From positions 558,001 through 622,000 of the forward strand of contig NZ_LOAJ01000001.1 of assembly GCF_001542905.1 (NCBI RefSeq): a stretch of 64,000 nucleotides of DNA, read 5' to 3'. The position numbers and the translations under genes are program-made. The stretch comes from Halorubrum aethiopicum (GTDB lineage Archaea; Halobacteriota; Halobacteria; Halobacteriales; Haloferacaceae). Below the pieces are notes generated by a model. That model worked only from the letters and a program-made list of their open reading frames with translations. It was not told the origin of the DNA and ran no database searches. How positions within the stretch are numbered: the first letter of the stretch is position 1; every line of letters starts with the position of its first letter. Shown in pieces: positions 8,398 through 17,161 of this stretch.

Positions 8398-10050
8398 TCA
8401 CTCGCGCGCGATCCCGTCCCGTCGGTCGCGGTCGATCGTCCCGCTTTCCCGGTCGAGGTCGACCGTCTCACTTCCCCGGTCGTCGATGGCCCCGCTCCGG
8501 CGCTCGGAGTCGAACGACCGCCGCGACGCGGGATCTGACCCCCGCGTCGTCGCCTCCGCCGTCGCCTCCATCGGTCCCGTCGGAATCCACGTCCCGGTCG
8601 GCTCTCGCGCCTCGGCCGGGATCTCCGCTCCGGTCGGCTCTCGCGTCCCCGTCGACTCCACGGCGCACTCACACGCGGTCTCCCGCGCGCCGGGGAGGCA
8701 GAGCGTGACGACGTTCCCGTTCGGGTGGGTGTCGAACGCGAGACTCCCGCCGGACCGCTCGGCGATCCAGTAGACGAGCCACAGCCCCATCCCGACGGTG
8801 TGTCTGAGGCGGTCCATCTCCCACTCGTCGGTGACGGCTCGGCGCTGTTCGGTCGGGATCGGCGGGCAGTTGTCCCTGACCGCGATCGCGACCCGCTCGT
8901 CCTCGCGGCCCACCCCGATCCGAACGACGGGGGCCGACTCGGCGTGCTCGACCGCGTTCTCGACGAGTTCGTCGATCGCGTACCGGAGCTCCGGGACCGC
9001 GACCGCGGTCGCCTCCGTGACGCACGAGACGTCGAACTCGGCGCGGGGATCGCGGGTCCGAACCCGCTCGACCGCCTCGGAGACCAGCGGCTCGACTGGG
9101 AGCGGCCGCGGGGCTCCGCTCTCCCCCAGCAGATCGATCACGTCCCGCTGTTTCTCCGCGGTGTCGAGGAGCTCCGCGGCGACGCGGCGGATCGTCTCCG
9201 CGTGGGTCTCGAGCCCGTCGGTCGTTCGGTCGGCGATCCGCTCTGCGGTCCCCATCACGACGTTCATGTCGTTCCGGATGGTGTGACGCAACAGGTTGTC
9301 CATCACCGTCAGCTGGCGGTTCCGCCGGTACTCGGCGGTGACGTCCCGAGCGAATCCGGAGATCGCGACGATCCCCTCGCCGCCGTCCTCGTAGACCGGT
9401 TCGGCCGGCACGCGGACCCACTTCGCCTCGCCCGTCGAGGGCTCGATCCGGTAGTCGATGCGCACCGGCTCTCCCGCCGAGAGCCGCGCCATCGCGCGTT
9501 CGACCGCGCGGCGATCGTCCGGGTGGACGACGTCGAGGAACCGACTCGGATCCGCGCGGAGGTCGGCCGAAGTCATCCCGAACACGGTTCCGAGCGAGTC
9601 GTTCGCGAACAGCAGCTCGGACCAGTCCGCGTCGAACATCCAGAGCACGTCCGGCGACGTCGAGACGATGGTCTCCAGCCGGCGGATCGACTCGACCTCC
9701 CCCGTGACGTTCCGCGAACTCATCACGTAGCCGTCGACGCCGGTCTCCGCGGGCGGGTACAGGTCGCTCTGGAGCCAGACCCATTCGCCGTCTGCGGTTC
9801 GGTACCGGTACTCGAAGGTCTCCTCCGGCGGCACGCCGTCGACGGCGGTCGCGAAGAGCCGCTCCACCCGTCTCTCGTCGTCGGGGTGGACGAACTCGAG
9901 GACGCTCTCGCCGACGAGATCGGCGGGTTCGAACCCGAGAACGTCGGTGACGGTCGCGTTGAGGTACCGGAAGGCTCCCTCCTCGTCGAGCACGACGACC
10001 GTCTCCCCCGCGAGATCGAGAAGGGTCTCGGGTTCCGGCGAGTCGGTCAT
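8398..10050 (-). CDS. PAS-domain sensor histidine kinase
   Basis: This protein of about 550 residues has no membrane segment, so it is a soluble sensor. Two PAS/PAC units cover about residues 5-125 and 130-240 (FRYLNATVTDVLGFEPADL; LLFANDSLGTVFGM). A HisKA-like helix (LLRHTIRNDMNVVMG near 255) contains the likely phospho-His, followed by a HATPase domain (DELVENAVEHAE near 355; VGMGLWLVYWIAERSGG near 420). The last 95 residues are an Arg/Thr/Pro/Glu-rich tail with repeated REPTG-like and DRxxGTIDR units that kinases of this class do not normally carry. The ATG at 10050 is preferred over an upstream TTG (10068). No cognate response regulator is adjacent. Confidence 0.88.
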   Translation of the reverse strand: MTDSPEPETLLDLAGETVVVLDEEGAFRYLNATVTDVLGFEPADLVGESVLEFVHPDDERRVERLFATAVDGVPPEETFEYRYRTADGEWVWLQSDLYPPAETGVDGYVMSSRNVTGEVESIRRLETIVSTSPDVLWMFDADWSELLFANDSLGTVFGMTSADLRADPSRFLDVVHPDDRRAVERAMARLSAGEPVRIDYRIEPSTGEAKWVRVPAEPVYEDGGEGIVAISGFARDVTAEYRRNRQLTVMDNLLRHTIRNDMNVVMGTAERIADRTTDGLETHAETIRRVAAELLDTAEKQRDVIDLLGESGAPRPLPVEPLVSEAVERVRTRDPRAEFDVSCVTEATAVAVPELRYAIDELVENAVEHAESAPVVRIGVGREDERVAIAVRDNCPPIPTEQRRAVTDEWEMDRLRHTVGMGLWLVYWIAERSGGSLAFDTHPNGNVVTLCLPGARETACECAVESTGTREPTGAEIPAEAREPTGTWIPTGPMEATAEATTRGSDPASRRSFDSERRSGAIDDRGSETVDLDRESGTIDRDRRDGIARE

Positions 10051-10159
10051 ACGCCAACCGTCGGCCAACGGGACGTATAATGATGATCGTCCGGTTCTCA
10101 GGATCGAAAACGACGGCAGGAGGCGGGGTACCGCCGTCGACGGCGACCGCTCGGCGGGC

Positions 10160-10549
10160 TCAGTCCGCGGAGACGCCGGGCGCGTCGAAGGCGGCGATGG
10201 ACGCGTCGGCGTCCGCGGACTCCATCGTCAGCCGAACGCCGGCGTCGGAGAGCTCGACGGTGGCGTCGGTGACGCCGCGGGAGTACTCGGCCGCGTGGTC
10301 GCCGTTCGGGTCGAACCGGACCCCCTCGGCGAGAAGCGGCGTCTCGCTCAGTCGCTCGACCTTGCGGTAGGCCGTCGAGAGAGCGATGTCGCAGTCGTCG
10401 GCGATCTCGTTCGTGGTCATCGGCTCGTCCACCGCGGCGAGGATGCGCCGACAGTCGGGATCCGAGAGCGCGTCGAACGCGGTGTCCAGGTCGTCGTCGG
10501 CCTCCGTCAGCGTCGTCGGGCCACCCAGGCGGGACGGGTCTCGTTTCAT
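10160..10549 (-). CDS. Winged-helix transcriptional regulator (ArsR-like)
   Basis: This 129-residue DNA-binding protein has an ArsR-type winged helix at about residues 22-75 (AFDALSDPDCRRILAAVDEPMTTNEIADDCDIALSTAYRKVERL). A short beta-rich C-terminus follows. No metal-binding Cys motif is visible, so it is not an obvious metal sensor. It is of the haloarchaeal type often called an ArsR family or HTH domain protein. It is divergent from the Bat-like gene at 10717; the 167-base gap carries A/T-rich TATA candidates (GTGTTTTATAAGC at about 10599-10611). Confidence 0.8.
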   Translation of the reverse strand: MKRDPSRLGGPTTLTEADDDLDTAFDALSDPDCRRILAAVDEPMTTNEIADDCDIALSTAYRKVERLSETPLLAEGVRFDPNGDHAAEYSRGVTDATVELSDAGVRLTMESADADASIAAFDAPGVSAD

Positions 10550-10716
10550 ATCTATAGATCCGCCCTCCGTCCCCCCGAACCCCGTCCCTGTATATGCGGG
10601 GTGTTTTATAAGCTATCGACGAGGGCGCGGGGGAGACGGCGGGGAGCGTTCGCCCGCCGAACGGTGGCGGCGGACGGGCCGTCAACGTTTTGTCCGGCGG
10701 CAGGGAGGAACGAACG

Positions 10717-11496
10717 ATGGGAGCCGGCATCAGGGCGGAGGTCTCGCTGCCGACGTCGTCGCCGTCGCCGTTCGACGGCGTTGTCGACGGGTCGACCCCG
10801 ATCTACAGCGTGGCACGGAGCCGGATCGCCCCCGAGCCGGCCGCTGACGACCGTCCGGCGGGCGACGACGGCGAGGATGGCGGGATGCCGGACGACGAGA
10901 CGCCGGACGACGGGGTGCCAGACGACGGGACGCCCGACGACGGCGAGGAACGGGACCCCGGCGTCCCCGCCGACGCCGCCGGCGACACCGTCGTGATCGA
11001 GTTCCTCGCGGACGCCGACCTCGAGGTCCCGGAGGGCGTCGAGACGGTGTTCGATTACGGCCGGAAGGCGGCCTACCGGTTCGAGGTGCCGTGTGCCGAC
11101 GAGTCGCCGTTCTCCGTGCTCGACCGCCACGGCGTCCCGGCGACGGAGACGGTGGTCCGGGACGGCCGGCTCCTCGTGACGTTTCACGCGACCGATCTCC
11201 CGACGCTGCGGGGGGTCCTCGAGGACCTCCAGGAGTCCTGTGCGGACATGCGGGTGCTGCGGCTGTTACAGTCGTCGACGACGCCGGAGGAGAGCGACCT
11301 GGTCACCTTCGACCGGAGCGAACTGACCGAGCGCCAGCGCGAGGTGCTCTCGGCCGCCTACGACGCCGGCTACTTCGATCACCCGAAGGGGGCGAACGCG
11401 GGGGAGGTGGCCGCGGAGCTCGACATCGACCGCTCGACGTTCAGCGAGCACATCGCGGCCGCCCAGCGGAAGATCCTCGCGACGGTGCTCGACTGA
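10717..11496 (+). CDS. Bacterio-opsin-activator-type HTH regulator
   Basis: The C-terminal 55 residues are a clear HTH_10 (Bat) domain: LTERQREVLSAAYDAGYFDH, then ANAGEVAAELDIDRSTFSEH, ending in the last helix. The 259-residue protein has an N-terminal linker with four PDD repeats, then a small sensor-like domain (about residues 90-190). The ATG at 10717 follows a GGAGGA Shine-Dalgarno-like block (GGGAGGAACGAACG). The family activates or represses transcription in haloarchaea; the target here is unknown. The divergent neighbour is another regulator. Confidence 0.85.
   Translation: MGAGIRAEVSLPTSSPSPFDGVVDGSTPIYSVARSRIAPEPAADDRPAGDDGEDGGMPDDETPDDGVPDDGTPDDGEERDPGVPADAAGDTVVIEFLADADLEVPEGVETVFDYGRKAAYRFEVPCADESPFSVLDRHGVPATETVVRDGRLLVTFHATDLPTLRGVLEDLQESCADMRVLRLLQSSTTPEESDLVTFDRSELTERQREVLSAAYDAGYFDHPKGANAGEVAAELDIDRSTFSEHIAAAQRKILATVLD
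10882..10941 (+). repeat. In-frame 15-bp tandem repeat (four units)
   Basis: Four 15-base units encode GMPDD, ETPDD, GVPDD and GTPDD in the linker of the Bat-like regulator. The repeat is in frame, so changes in copy number would only alter linker length. Confidence 0.85.
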
Positions 11497-11628
11497 CGAC
11501 GTCCCGGGGCCGCGGGGCCGCCGCGCGACGCGAGACCGGCGCGGTCGTCGCGGGACCCGACCGGCCGGATTCTGACGGCGTGGGAACACGATGATCGTTT
11601 GATAGGGACGGCCGTCGTACTCGCATCC

Positions 11629-11781
11629 ATGACGACACCCACACACACCTTCGTCTGCCCGGAGTGTCGCCGCTCGTTCGAGGTGGACGACGCGATGCGG
11701 GAGGCGCTGCTCGAGGCCGGCTGTGTCGTCTGCGGCGCGCCCGTCGTCGACGCCGACCTCACCGCCCCCGCGGTGGAGTGA
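11629..11781 (+). CDS. Small zinc-ribbon protein (DUF7560-like)
   Basis: This 50-residue protein has two knuckles, CPEC (residues 10-13) and CVVC (32-35), which is a one-zinc ribbon. It is a paralogue of the 45-residue protein at 13459-13596: both read CPxC...(F/I)EVxDxMRExxLExGCxVC. A TATA-like GTTTGATAG sits about 30 bases before the ATG at 11629. The role is unknown; such mini-ribbons are common in haloarchaea and may bind nucleic acid or proteins. Confidence 0.75.
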   Translation: MTTPTHTFVCPECRRSFEVDDAMREALLEAGCVVCGAPVVDADLTAPAVE

Positions 11782-11944
11782 TCGGCGGTCGGAACTCCCC
11801 GAACTCGCCGTCGGAGGCCCCTCCCTGACCGCCGGCGGAGAGCCCCTCCTCGGTCGCCGGCGGCGACCGTCACGCGTCCCGCGAGCGCCGGGGGCGTCGG
11901 CCGGTCTCGTGTGGTTTATGCCCCCGTGTGTAGAGACGTAGCGT

Positions 11945-12397
11945 ATGACGACGAAGCGCGAGGCTGAGATGTCCGCGTCCGAGATCGACGCGTTCCTCGC
12001 CCGCCACGAGACCGGCGTGCTCTCGCTCGCCCGCGACGACACCCCGTACGCGATCCCGATCTCCTACGGCTACGACGAGAACTCACGCGAGGCGTTCCTG
12101 CGGCTGGTCTCCACCGTCGACAGCGAGAAACGCGAGTTCCTCGGCTCCGATCCCGACGCCCGGATCGTGGTGTACGAGGAGGACGACGGGAGCTACACCA
12201 GCGTCGTCGCCGTCGGGACGCTCGAGCGGGTCGACCCCGCGACGCTCACCCCCGAGACGATCGCCCAGTACGGCGAGACCCGCCGGCCGCTCTTCGAGAT
12301 CTGGGCCGACGGCAAGCCCGACCTCGACATCCAGCTCTACCGGCTCGCTCCCGACCGGCTGACCGGCCGCACCGTCGTCGTCGACCGCGACGAGTAG
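11945..12397 (+). CDS. Pyridoxamine 5'-phosphate oxidase-like flavin-binding protein
   Basis: This 150-residue protein matches the haloarchaeal PPOX-like split-barrel family: METxxALLxxHxTGVLSLARDDTPYAIPISYGYD is replaced here by FLARHETGVLSLARDDTPYAIPISYGY (residues 17-43), with the FMN-contact region and RIVVYEEDDGSYTSVVAVG near 75-95. These proteins usually bind FMN, F420 or haem; the true substrate is unknown. A TATA-like TGGTTTATG about 27-35 bases upstream of the ATG suggests a leaderless transcript. Confidence 0.8.
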   Translation: MTTKREAEMSASEIDAFLARHETGVLSLARDDTPYAIPISYGYDENSREAFLRLVSTVDSEKREFLGSDPDARIVVYEEDDGSYTSVVAVGTLERVDPATLTPETIAQYGETRRPLFEIWADGKPDLDIQLYRLAPDRLTGRTVVVDRDE

Positions 12398-12493
12398 TTC
12401 CCCGGACCTCCGCTTCCTCGCCTCTCGATTCCGTCCACTCCTCGCGTCCCGTCTCTCGACTCCGTTCCCTCTCGCTCCGTCTCCCGTCTCGAT

Positions 12494-13291
12494 TCACTCC
12501 TCGCGTCGCCGACGCTCCAGCTCCTCGATCAGCGTCACCACGTCGGAGACCGCCGCGTCGACGAGCGCCGCCCCCTTCTCTGCCGTCGCGACCGTCGGGT
12601 CCCCGACGTTGCCCGCGGGAGTGATCGACGCCATCTCGTCGGCGGTGAACGCCCAGCCGACCTCGTTCTCGCCGAGCGCGTCGTAGTCGGTGAGCGGGAG
12701 CGACTCCGCGGGGGGATCGACCGCGGTCGCGGCGTCCATGTCGACGAGTTCGGGAAACAGCTCCAGCATGATGCTCGTCTCGAACTCCGAGGCGTGAAAC
12801 GACACCTCGCCCGTCCGTATCTCCTCGGCGACGTCCGCGAACAGCTCCACGAGCGGGACGTGGAACGCCTCCACGTCGCTTTCGGTCCGGAGCCGGCGGA
12901 CGACGATCTCCAGTTCGGGGTCCTGGGCGAGGTAGTGGCCGTTGACGAGCAGGACGTGTTCGATCCCCCAGTCGGCCGCGGAGTCACAGACGTCGAAGAC
13001 GTACCGCTGGAACGTCTCCGTCGACACCGTCACCGTCCCCGGCTTGAACGTGTGGTGGGGAGTGACACCGTACGGGATCGGCGGGGCGAGAAGCGCCGGG
13101 ACGCGCTCGGCCACGAGCGCCCCGATCGCCTCGGGCATGAAGACGTCGACGCCGAGCGGCAGGTGGTGGCCGTGCTGTTCGACGCTGCCGACCGGAAGCA
13201 GCAGCGTCCGGGTCTCCTCGAGCGCGGAGTCGACCTCGCGCCACGTCAGCTCGTCGAGCCGGCTCGTCTCGAGGCCGGGGGAGTCGTTCAT
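12494..13291 (-). CDS. Creatininase family amidohydrolase
   Basis: This 265-residue protein has the creatininase fold with the family's metal-binding signatures: PVGSVEQHGHHLPLGVD (residues 36-52, with Glu, His and Asp ligands), LVNGHY near 115 and HASEFETSIML near 170. Members are amide hydrolases, including creatininase and the FAPy (2-amino-5-formylamino-6-ribosylaminopyrimidin-4-one) deformylase of archaeal riboflavin/F420 synthesis. Either role is possible here, and the sequence alone does not decide. It is monocistronic. Confidence 0.82.
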   Translation of the reverse strand: MNDSPGLETSRLDELTWREVDSALEETRTLLLPVGSVEQHGHHLPLGVDVFMPEAIGALVAERVPALLAPPIPYGVTPHHTFKPGTVTVSTETFQRYVFDVCDSAADWGIEHVLLVNGHYLAQDPELEIVVRRLRTESDVEAFHVPLVELFADVAEEIRTGEVSFHASEFETSIMLELFPELVDMDAATAVDPPAESLPLTDYDALGENEVGWAFTADEMASITPAGNVGDPTVATAEKGAALVDAAVSDVVTLIEELERRRREE

Positions 13292-13303
13292 GCGGGCGCT
13301 TCG

Positions 13304-13438
13304 CGTGCGTGGAAGAAAAAGACGAACGGACGAGCGGGAAAGCGAGAGGGCGGACGGGCGAGGAAGGCGAACGGCCGGGAAAGGCGAACGGGCGAGGAAG
13401 ACGAACGGCCGGGGAAGGCGAACGGACGAGTTCGATCG
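13304..13438. repeat. Purine-rich degenerate tandem repeat
   Basis: About 135 bases on the plus strand are almost all purine plus C, built of imperfect units related to GGCGAACGGGCGAGGAA. It sits just upstream of the creatininase start and after the end of the facing zinc-ribbon gene. No gene is seen in it. Confidence 0.7.
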
Positions 13439-13458
13439 GGAGGCGCGGACCGAGGCGG

Positions 13459-13596
13459 CTACGCCTCGGCGAAGTCGTCGTCGCTCACGGCGGTCGTACA
13501 GACGGGGCAGCCGACCTCGAGGATGGTCTCGCGCATCTCGTCGTTCACCTCGATGGTCTGGTTACAGCCCGGACACGAGAACTCTGCGGTCGTCAC
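13459..13596 (-). CDS. Small zinc-ribbon protein (DUF7560-like), paralogue
   Basis: This 45-residue protein opens with a GTG (complement of 13594-13596) and reads TTAEFSCPGCNQTIEVNDEM, continuing to a second knuckle, CPVC, and an acidic end (DDDFAEA). The CPGC and CPVC pairs form a one-zinc ribbon. It shares spacing and the EVxDxMRExxLExGCxVC core with the gene at 11629. It lies between the creatininase and pan genes, all on the minus strand, and is too short for standard ORF cut-offs. Function unknown. Confidence 0.75.
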   Translation of the reverse strand: MTTAEFSCPGCNQTIEVNDEMRETILEVGCPVCTTAVSDDDFAEA

Positions 13597-13681
13597 GATG
13601 GTCCCTCGTTGATCCGAGAACGGCGGCGGGCGATATAAACCACCGGCTTTCGGCCGGGACGGCGGGGGGCGGTCGGGCGAC

Positions 13682-14899
13682 CTACGCGAACGCGAGCGAG
13701 TCGTCGGCGTCGGTCTCGTCGGTCTCCTGGAGCTTCTCGTAGGCCTCGAGGAAGTCCTCGAGCGTGACCTGCGTCCGGTCGTCGCGGATCGCGAACATCC
13801 CGGCCTCGGTACAGATCGCCTTGATGTCCGCGCCGGAGGCGTCCTCGACCATGCCGGCGAGCTCCGTGAAGTCGATCCCGTCGGCGAGGTTCATCTTGCG
13901 GGTGTGGATCCGGAAGATGATCTCCCGGCCCGCGGTGTCGGGTTTGGGTACCTCGATGAGCCGGTCGAAGCGGCCGGGACGGAGGATGGCGGGATCGAGC
14001 ATGTCGAAGCGGTTGGTGGCGGCGATGATCCGCACCTCGCCGCGCTCGTCGAAGCCGTCCATCTCCGAGAGCAACTGCATCATCGTGCGCTGGACCTCGG
14101 CGTCGCCGGAGGTCTTCGAGTCCGTCCGCTTCGAGGCGATGGCGTCGATCTCGTCGATGAACAGGACGGCGGGCTGGTTCTCGCGGGCGACCTCGAAGAG
14201 GTCGCGGACGAGCTTCGCGCCCTCGCCGATGAACTTGTGGACGAGTTCGGAGCCGGCCATCTTGATGAAGGTGGCGTCCGTCTCGTTGGCGACCGCCTTC
14301 GCCAGCATCGTCTTGCCGGTCCCCGGCGGGCCGTACAACAGGACGCCGCTCGGCGGCTGGATGCCGACGTCCTCGAACATCTCGGGACGCTCGAGCGGCA
14401 TCTCGACGGTCTCGCGGACCTCCTGCATCTGGTCTTCGAGCCCGCCGATGTCGTTGTAGGTGACGTCCGGGGAGTGTTCGACCTGCATGACGCGGGCGCG
14501 GACGTCCGTCTCCTTCTCGAGCTTCTTGACGACGGACAGCGAGTTGTTGACCGCGACCCGGTCGTCGGGGCCGATCTCCTCGCGCATCTCCTCCGTGATC
14601 TCCGTCAGCGCCTCCTGGTTGTTGCCGTGCTGTTTGATGACCGCGCCGTCCTCCGTGAGCTCCTGGACCGTGGCCACGAACAGCGGCGACTGCTTGAGCT
14701 TCTTGTTCTCGTGGGTGAGCCGCTCGAGCTTCTGTTGGTACTTGTTGTTCTCGGCGTTGGCGTCGAGGAGCTTGTCGCGCATCTCCTCGTTCTGCGTCTC
14801 GAGGACCTCCAGCCGCTCCTGGAGGGTCTCGATCTTCTCCTGTCTCGACGCCGATCCCTCGTCGTAGGGCATGTCGACGTCGTCGACGGTGTCACTCAT
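13682..14899 (-). CDS. pan: Proteasome-activating nucleotidase PAN
   Basis: PAN is the archaeal AAA+ ATPase that unfolds proteins and feeds them to the 20S proteasome. This 405-residue copy has the N-terminal coiled coil (about residues 15-70), an OB domain (70-150) and the AAA module: Walker A GPPGTGKT near 190, Walker B VLFIDEIDAI near 245, and the second region of homology with the arginine finger (ATNRFDMLDPAILRPGRFDR near 290). The C-terminus is DSLAFA, so the HbYX proteasome-docking motif of other PANs is present only as a variant (Ala-Phe-Ala). The ATG at 14899 is chosen because it starts the acidic MSDTVDDVDM head; upstream in-frame codons lie in the promoter region. Confidence 0.95.
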   Translation of the reverse strand: MSDTVDDVDMPYDEGSASRQEKIETLQERLEVLETQNEEMRDKLLDANAENNKYQQKLERLTHENKKLKQSPLFVATVQELTEDGAVIKQHGNNQEALTEITEEMREEIGPDDRVAVNNSLSVVKKLEKETDVRARVMQVEHSPDVTYNDIGGLEDQMQEVRETVEMPLERPEMFEDVGIQPPSGVLLYGPPGTGKTMLAKAVANETDATFIKMAGSELVHKFIGEGAKLVRDLFEVARENQPAVLFIDEIDAIASKRTDSKTSGDAEVQRTMMQLLSEMDGFDERGEVRIIAATNRFDMLDPAILRPGRFDRLIEVPKPDTAGREIIFRIHTRKMNLADGIDFTELAGMVEDASGADIKAICTEAGMFAIRDDRTQVTLEDFLEAYEKLQETDETDADDSLAFA

Positions 14900-15040
14900 T
14901 ACCCGTAATAAAGCGTCTCGCGGATAAGAGGCTTCGGGTGGGGGCACTCGAGATCCGTTCCGCCGCGAATGTATATTCCCTATAGTAATAAAACAGGATA
15001 GTAAATATTATCTAACGGCATGATATACTGACGACCACGC
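14900..15040. promoter_or_regulatory. Divergent A/T-rich promoter region
   Basis: This is a 141-base gap between pan and the HTH gene. It is the most A/T-rich DNA of the region (TATATTCCCTATAGTAATAA at about 14970-14990 and GTAAATATTATCTAACGG). TATA candidates exist for both directions. The shared promoter could make the small HTH protein a regulator of pan, but no operator is obvious. Confidence 0.6.
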
Positions 15041-15304
15041 ATGAGCACCACGGAAGCCGTCGCCGCCGACGAGGACGTCTCGGACCGCTGGGAGGCCGTT
15101 CGCGACCTGCCGCCGAGCGCCAAGCTCGTCGCGAAGGTCCTCGATTACAACGACACGCTGACCCAGAGCCAACTCGCCGAGGAGACGCTTCTCCCCCCGC
15201 GGACCGTCCGGTACGCGCTCTCCCGGCTCGAGGAGGAGGACGTGATCGACTCCCGCTTTTCCTTTACCGACGCCCGCAAGCGGCTGTACTCGCTGGCGGT
15301 CTGA
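15041..15304 (+). CDS. Small MarR-like winged-helix regulator
   Basis: This 87-residue protein is essentially one winged helix: LPPSAKLVAKVLDYNDTLTQ, then SQLAEETLLPPRTVRYALSR, then the wing SRFSFTDARKRLYSL. Haloarchaeal members are annotated as MarR or helix-turn-helix proteins. It has no ligand domain. It is divergent from pan across a 141-base A/T-rich region. It could be an abundant chromosomal or global regulator; the target is unknown. Confidence 0.8.
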   Translation: MSTTEAVAADEDVSDRWEAVRDLPPSAKLVAKVLDYNDTLTQSQLAEETLLPPRTVRYALSRLEEEDVIDSRFSFTDARKRLYSLAV

Positions 15305-15404
15305 TCGGCGGCTCGCCGCCCGATCCGACCGAGAGCCGCGATCCCGCTCCGCTCCCGCCCGCGAGCCCCCGAGGGTCTAAACCCGATGTCGACCCAGCCG
15401 CCGC

Positions 15405-15791
15405 ATGGTCTCGACGGACGACGTCAAACGGGCGCTCGCCGCGCTCGCGACCCGAACGGACACCGCGACCCGCCCGTACGCGGCGGTGATAGCCGAGGCG
15501 GACGCCGCCCGGACCGATCTCCGCCGAGCGGCCGGTTTCGTCGAGGCCGTCGGGCTCGACCGGCTCGAGACGGCGGCAGACGAGGCGGACCGCGACGGCG
15601 ACGCCGACCTCGCCGCCCGCGGGCGCGAGGCGCTCGAGGCGTACCGCCGGTACCGGGCCGTCGCGTCGGGATCGGGGAACCCTCCCGGTCGATCCGAGCA
15701 TCCCGATCGTCCCGACGGACCCGACCGCCTCGATCCATCCGACCGGCCCGGAACCCCTAAACCCGACACGGGCCAACCGTCGAGCCGATGA
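15405..15791 (+). CDS. Haloarchaeal hypothetical protein upstream of mre11
   Basis: This 128-residue acidic protein is helical over residues 1-85 (VKRALAALATRTDTATRPYA; RTDLRRAAGFVEAVGLDRLE) and ends in a disordered Pro/Asp/Arg tail rich in DRPDGPDRLDPSDRP-type repeats. Its stop overlaps the mre11 ATG by 4 bases (15788-15791), so translation is probably coupled. I do not recognise a family. The position suggests a helper in double-strand break repair, but this is only context. Confidence 0.7.
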   Translation: MVSTDDVKRALAALATRTDTATRPYAAVIAEADAARTDLRRAAGFVEAVGLDRLETAADEADRDGDADLAARGREALEAYRRYRAVASGSGNPPGRSEHPDRPDGPDRLDPSDRPGTPKPDTGQPSSR

Positions 15792-17161
15792 CACGGGTGA
15801 TCCACACCGGCGACACCCACGTCGGGTACCAGCAGTACCACTCGCCGGTCAGACGCCAGGACTTCCTCGACGCGTTCGGGGCCGTCGTCGACGACGCGGT
15901 CGACGACGACGTCGACGCCGTCGTCCACGCGGGCGACCTCTTTCACGACCGGCGGCCCGAACTCCCCGACCTCATGGGGACCATCGCCGTCCTCCGGCGG
16001 CTCGCGGACGCCGGGATCCCGTTCCTCGCCGTCGTGGGCAACCACGAGTCGACGCGGGGAGGCCAGTGGCTCGACCTCTTCGAACGGCTCGGGCTCGCGA
16101 CCCGGCTCGGCGACGCCCCGACCGTCGTCGGCGACGTCGCCTTCTACGGCCTCGATCACGTCCCCGTCTCCCGCCGCGACGACCTCAAGTACGACTTCGA
16201 GCCGCACGATGCCGACTACGCGGCGCTCGTCGCACACGGCCTCTTCGAGCCGTTCGCCCACGCCGACTGGGACACGGAGACCGTCCTCGCGGAGAGCGAC
16301 GTCGACTTCGACGCGATGCTCCTCGGCGACAACCACACCCCCGACAGCGCCGAGGTCGCGGGGACGTGGGTCACCTATCCGGGGTCGACCGAGCGCGCGA
16401 GCGCGAGCGAGCGCGAGGGACGCGGCTACAACCTCGTGAGCTTCGACGAGGCGTCCGTCGGCGGCGACGACCGCGTGGAGATCCGCCGACGCGCGCTCGA
16501 CACCCGCGAGTTCGTCTTCGTGAGCGTCGAACTCGGACCCGACGAGGGCGAGGCGCGCGTCCGCGAGCGGGTCCGCGAACACGACCTCGCCGACGCCGTC
16601 GTGCTCGTCGAGATAACCGGTGAGGGCGACCCGGTCACCCCGGCCGCGGTCGAGGAGTTCGCGGACGCCGAGGGCGCACTCGTCGCGCGCGTCACCGACC
16701 GCCGAACGGTGGAGACCGACGAGGAGTTCAACGTGAGCTTCGCCGACCCCGAGGCGGCCGTCCGCGAGCGGATCGCGGAGATGGGGCTCTCGGCGGCCGG
16801 GCTCGACGTCGACGACGCGGTCCGGTCGGACTCGATCGCCGACGCCAACGTCCGCGAGACCGTGAAGAACCGCGTCGAGGAGCGGCTCGACGACCCATCC
16901 GCGTTCGCCGCCGCGGACGACGCCGAAGGCGAGAGCGACGCGGAAAACACCGGCCGCGAGGAGGCGTCGGGAGGTGACGGCGATCCGGAGAAAGCGTCGG
17001 AACGCGACCCGATCGACGACGATGCGACCGAGGCCGACACGGCCGACGAAGGATCGGCTGACGAGAGATCGGCCGACGACGACGCGACCGACGACGAAAA
17101 CGATCGATCCGACCGGTCCACGCCGGCGGACGGGCAGGTCTCCATGGAGGACTACCTGTGA
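15788..17161 (+). CDS. mre11: DNA double-strand break repair nuclease Mre11
   Basis: Mre11 is the Mn-dependent 3'-5' exonuclease and endonuclease of the Mre11-Rad50 complex. The five phosphoesterase motifs are clear: [10 protein letters not shown] (residue 4 on), VHAGDLFHD (near 46), VVGNHES (near 83), VAHGLFEPF (near 148) and LGDNHTPD (near 180). The 457 residues include an acidic C-terminal tail (about 370-440) rich in Asp/Glu/Ser, typical of halophiles. The end overlaps the rad50 GTG by 4 bases, forming a coupled operon with the preceding small gene. Confidence 0.95.
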   Translation: MTRVIHTGDTHVGYQQYHSPVRRQDFLDAFGAVVDDAVDDDVDAVVHAGDLFHDRRPELPDLMGTIAVLRRLADAGIPFLAVVGNHESTRGGQWLDLFERLGLATRLGDAPTVVGDVAFYGLDHVPVSRRDDLKYDFEPHDADYAALVAHGLFEPFAHADWDTETVLAESDVDFDAMLLGDNHTPDSAEVAGTWVTYPGSTERASASEREGRGYNLVSFDEASVGGDDRVEIRRRALDTREFVFVSVELGPDEGEARVRERVREHDLADAVVLVEITGEGDPVTPAAVEEFADAEGALVARVTDRRTVETDEEFNVSFADPEAAVRERIAEMGLSAAGLDVDDAVRSDSIADANVRETVKNRVEERLDDPSAFAAADDAEGESDAENTGREEASGGDGDPEKASERDPIDDDATEADTADEGSADERSADDDATDDENDRSDRSTPADGQVSMEDYL

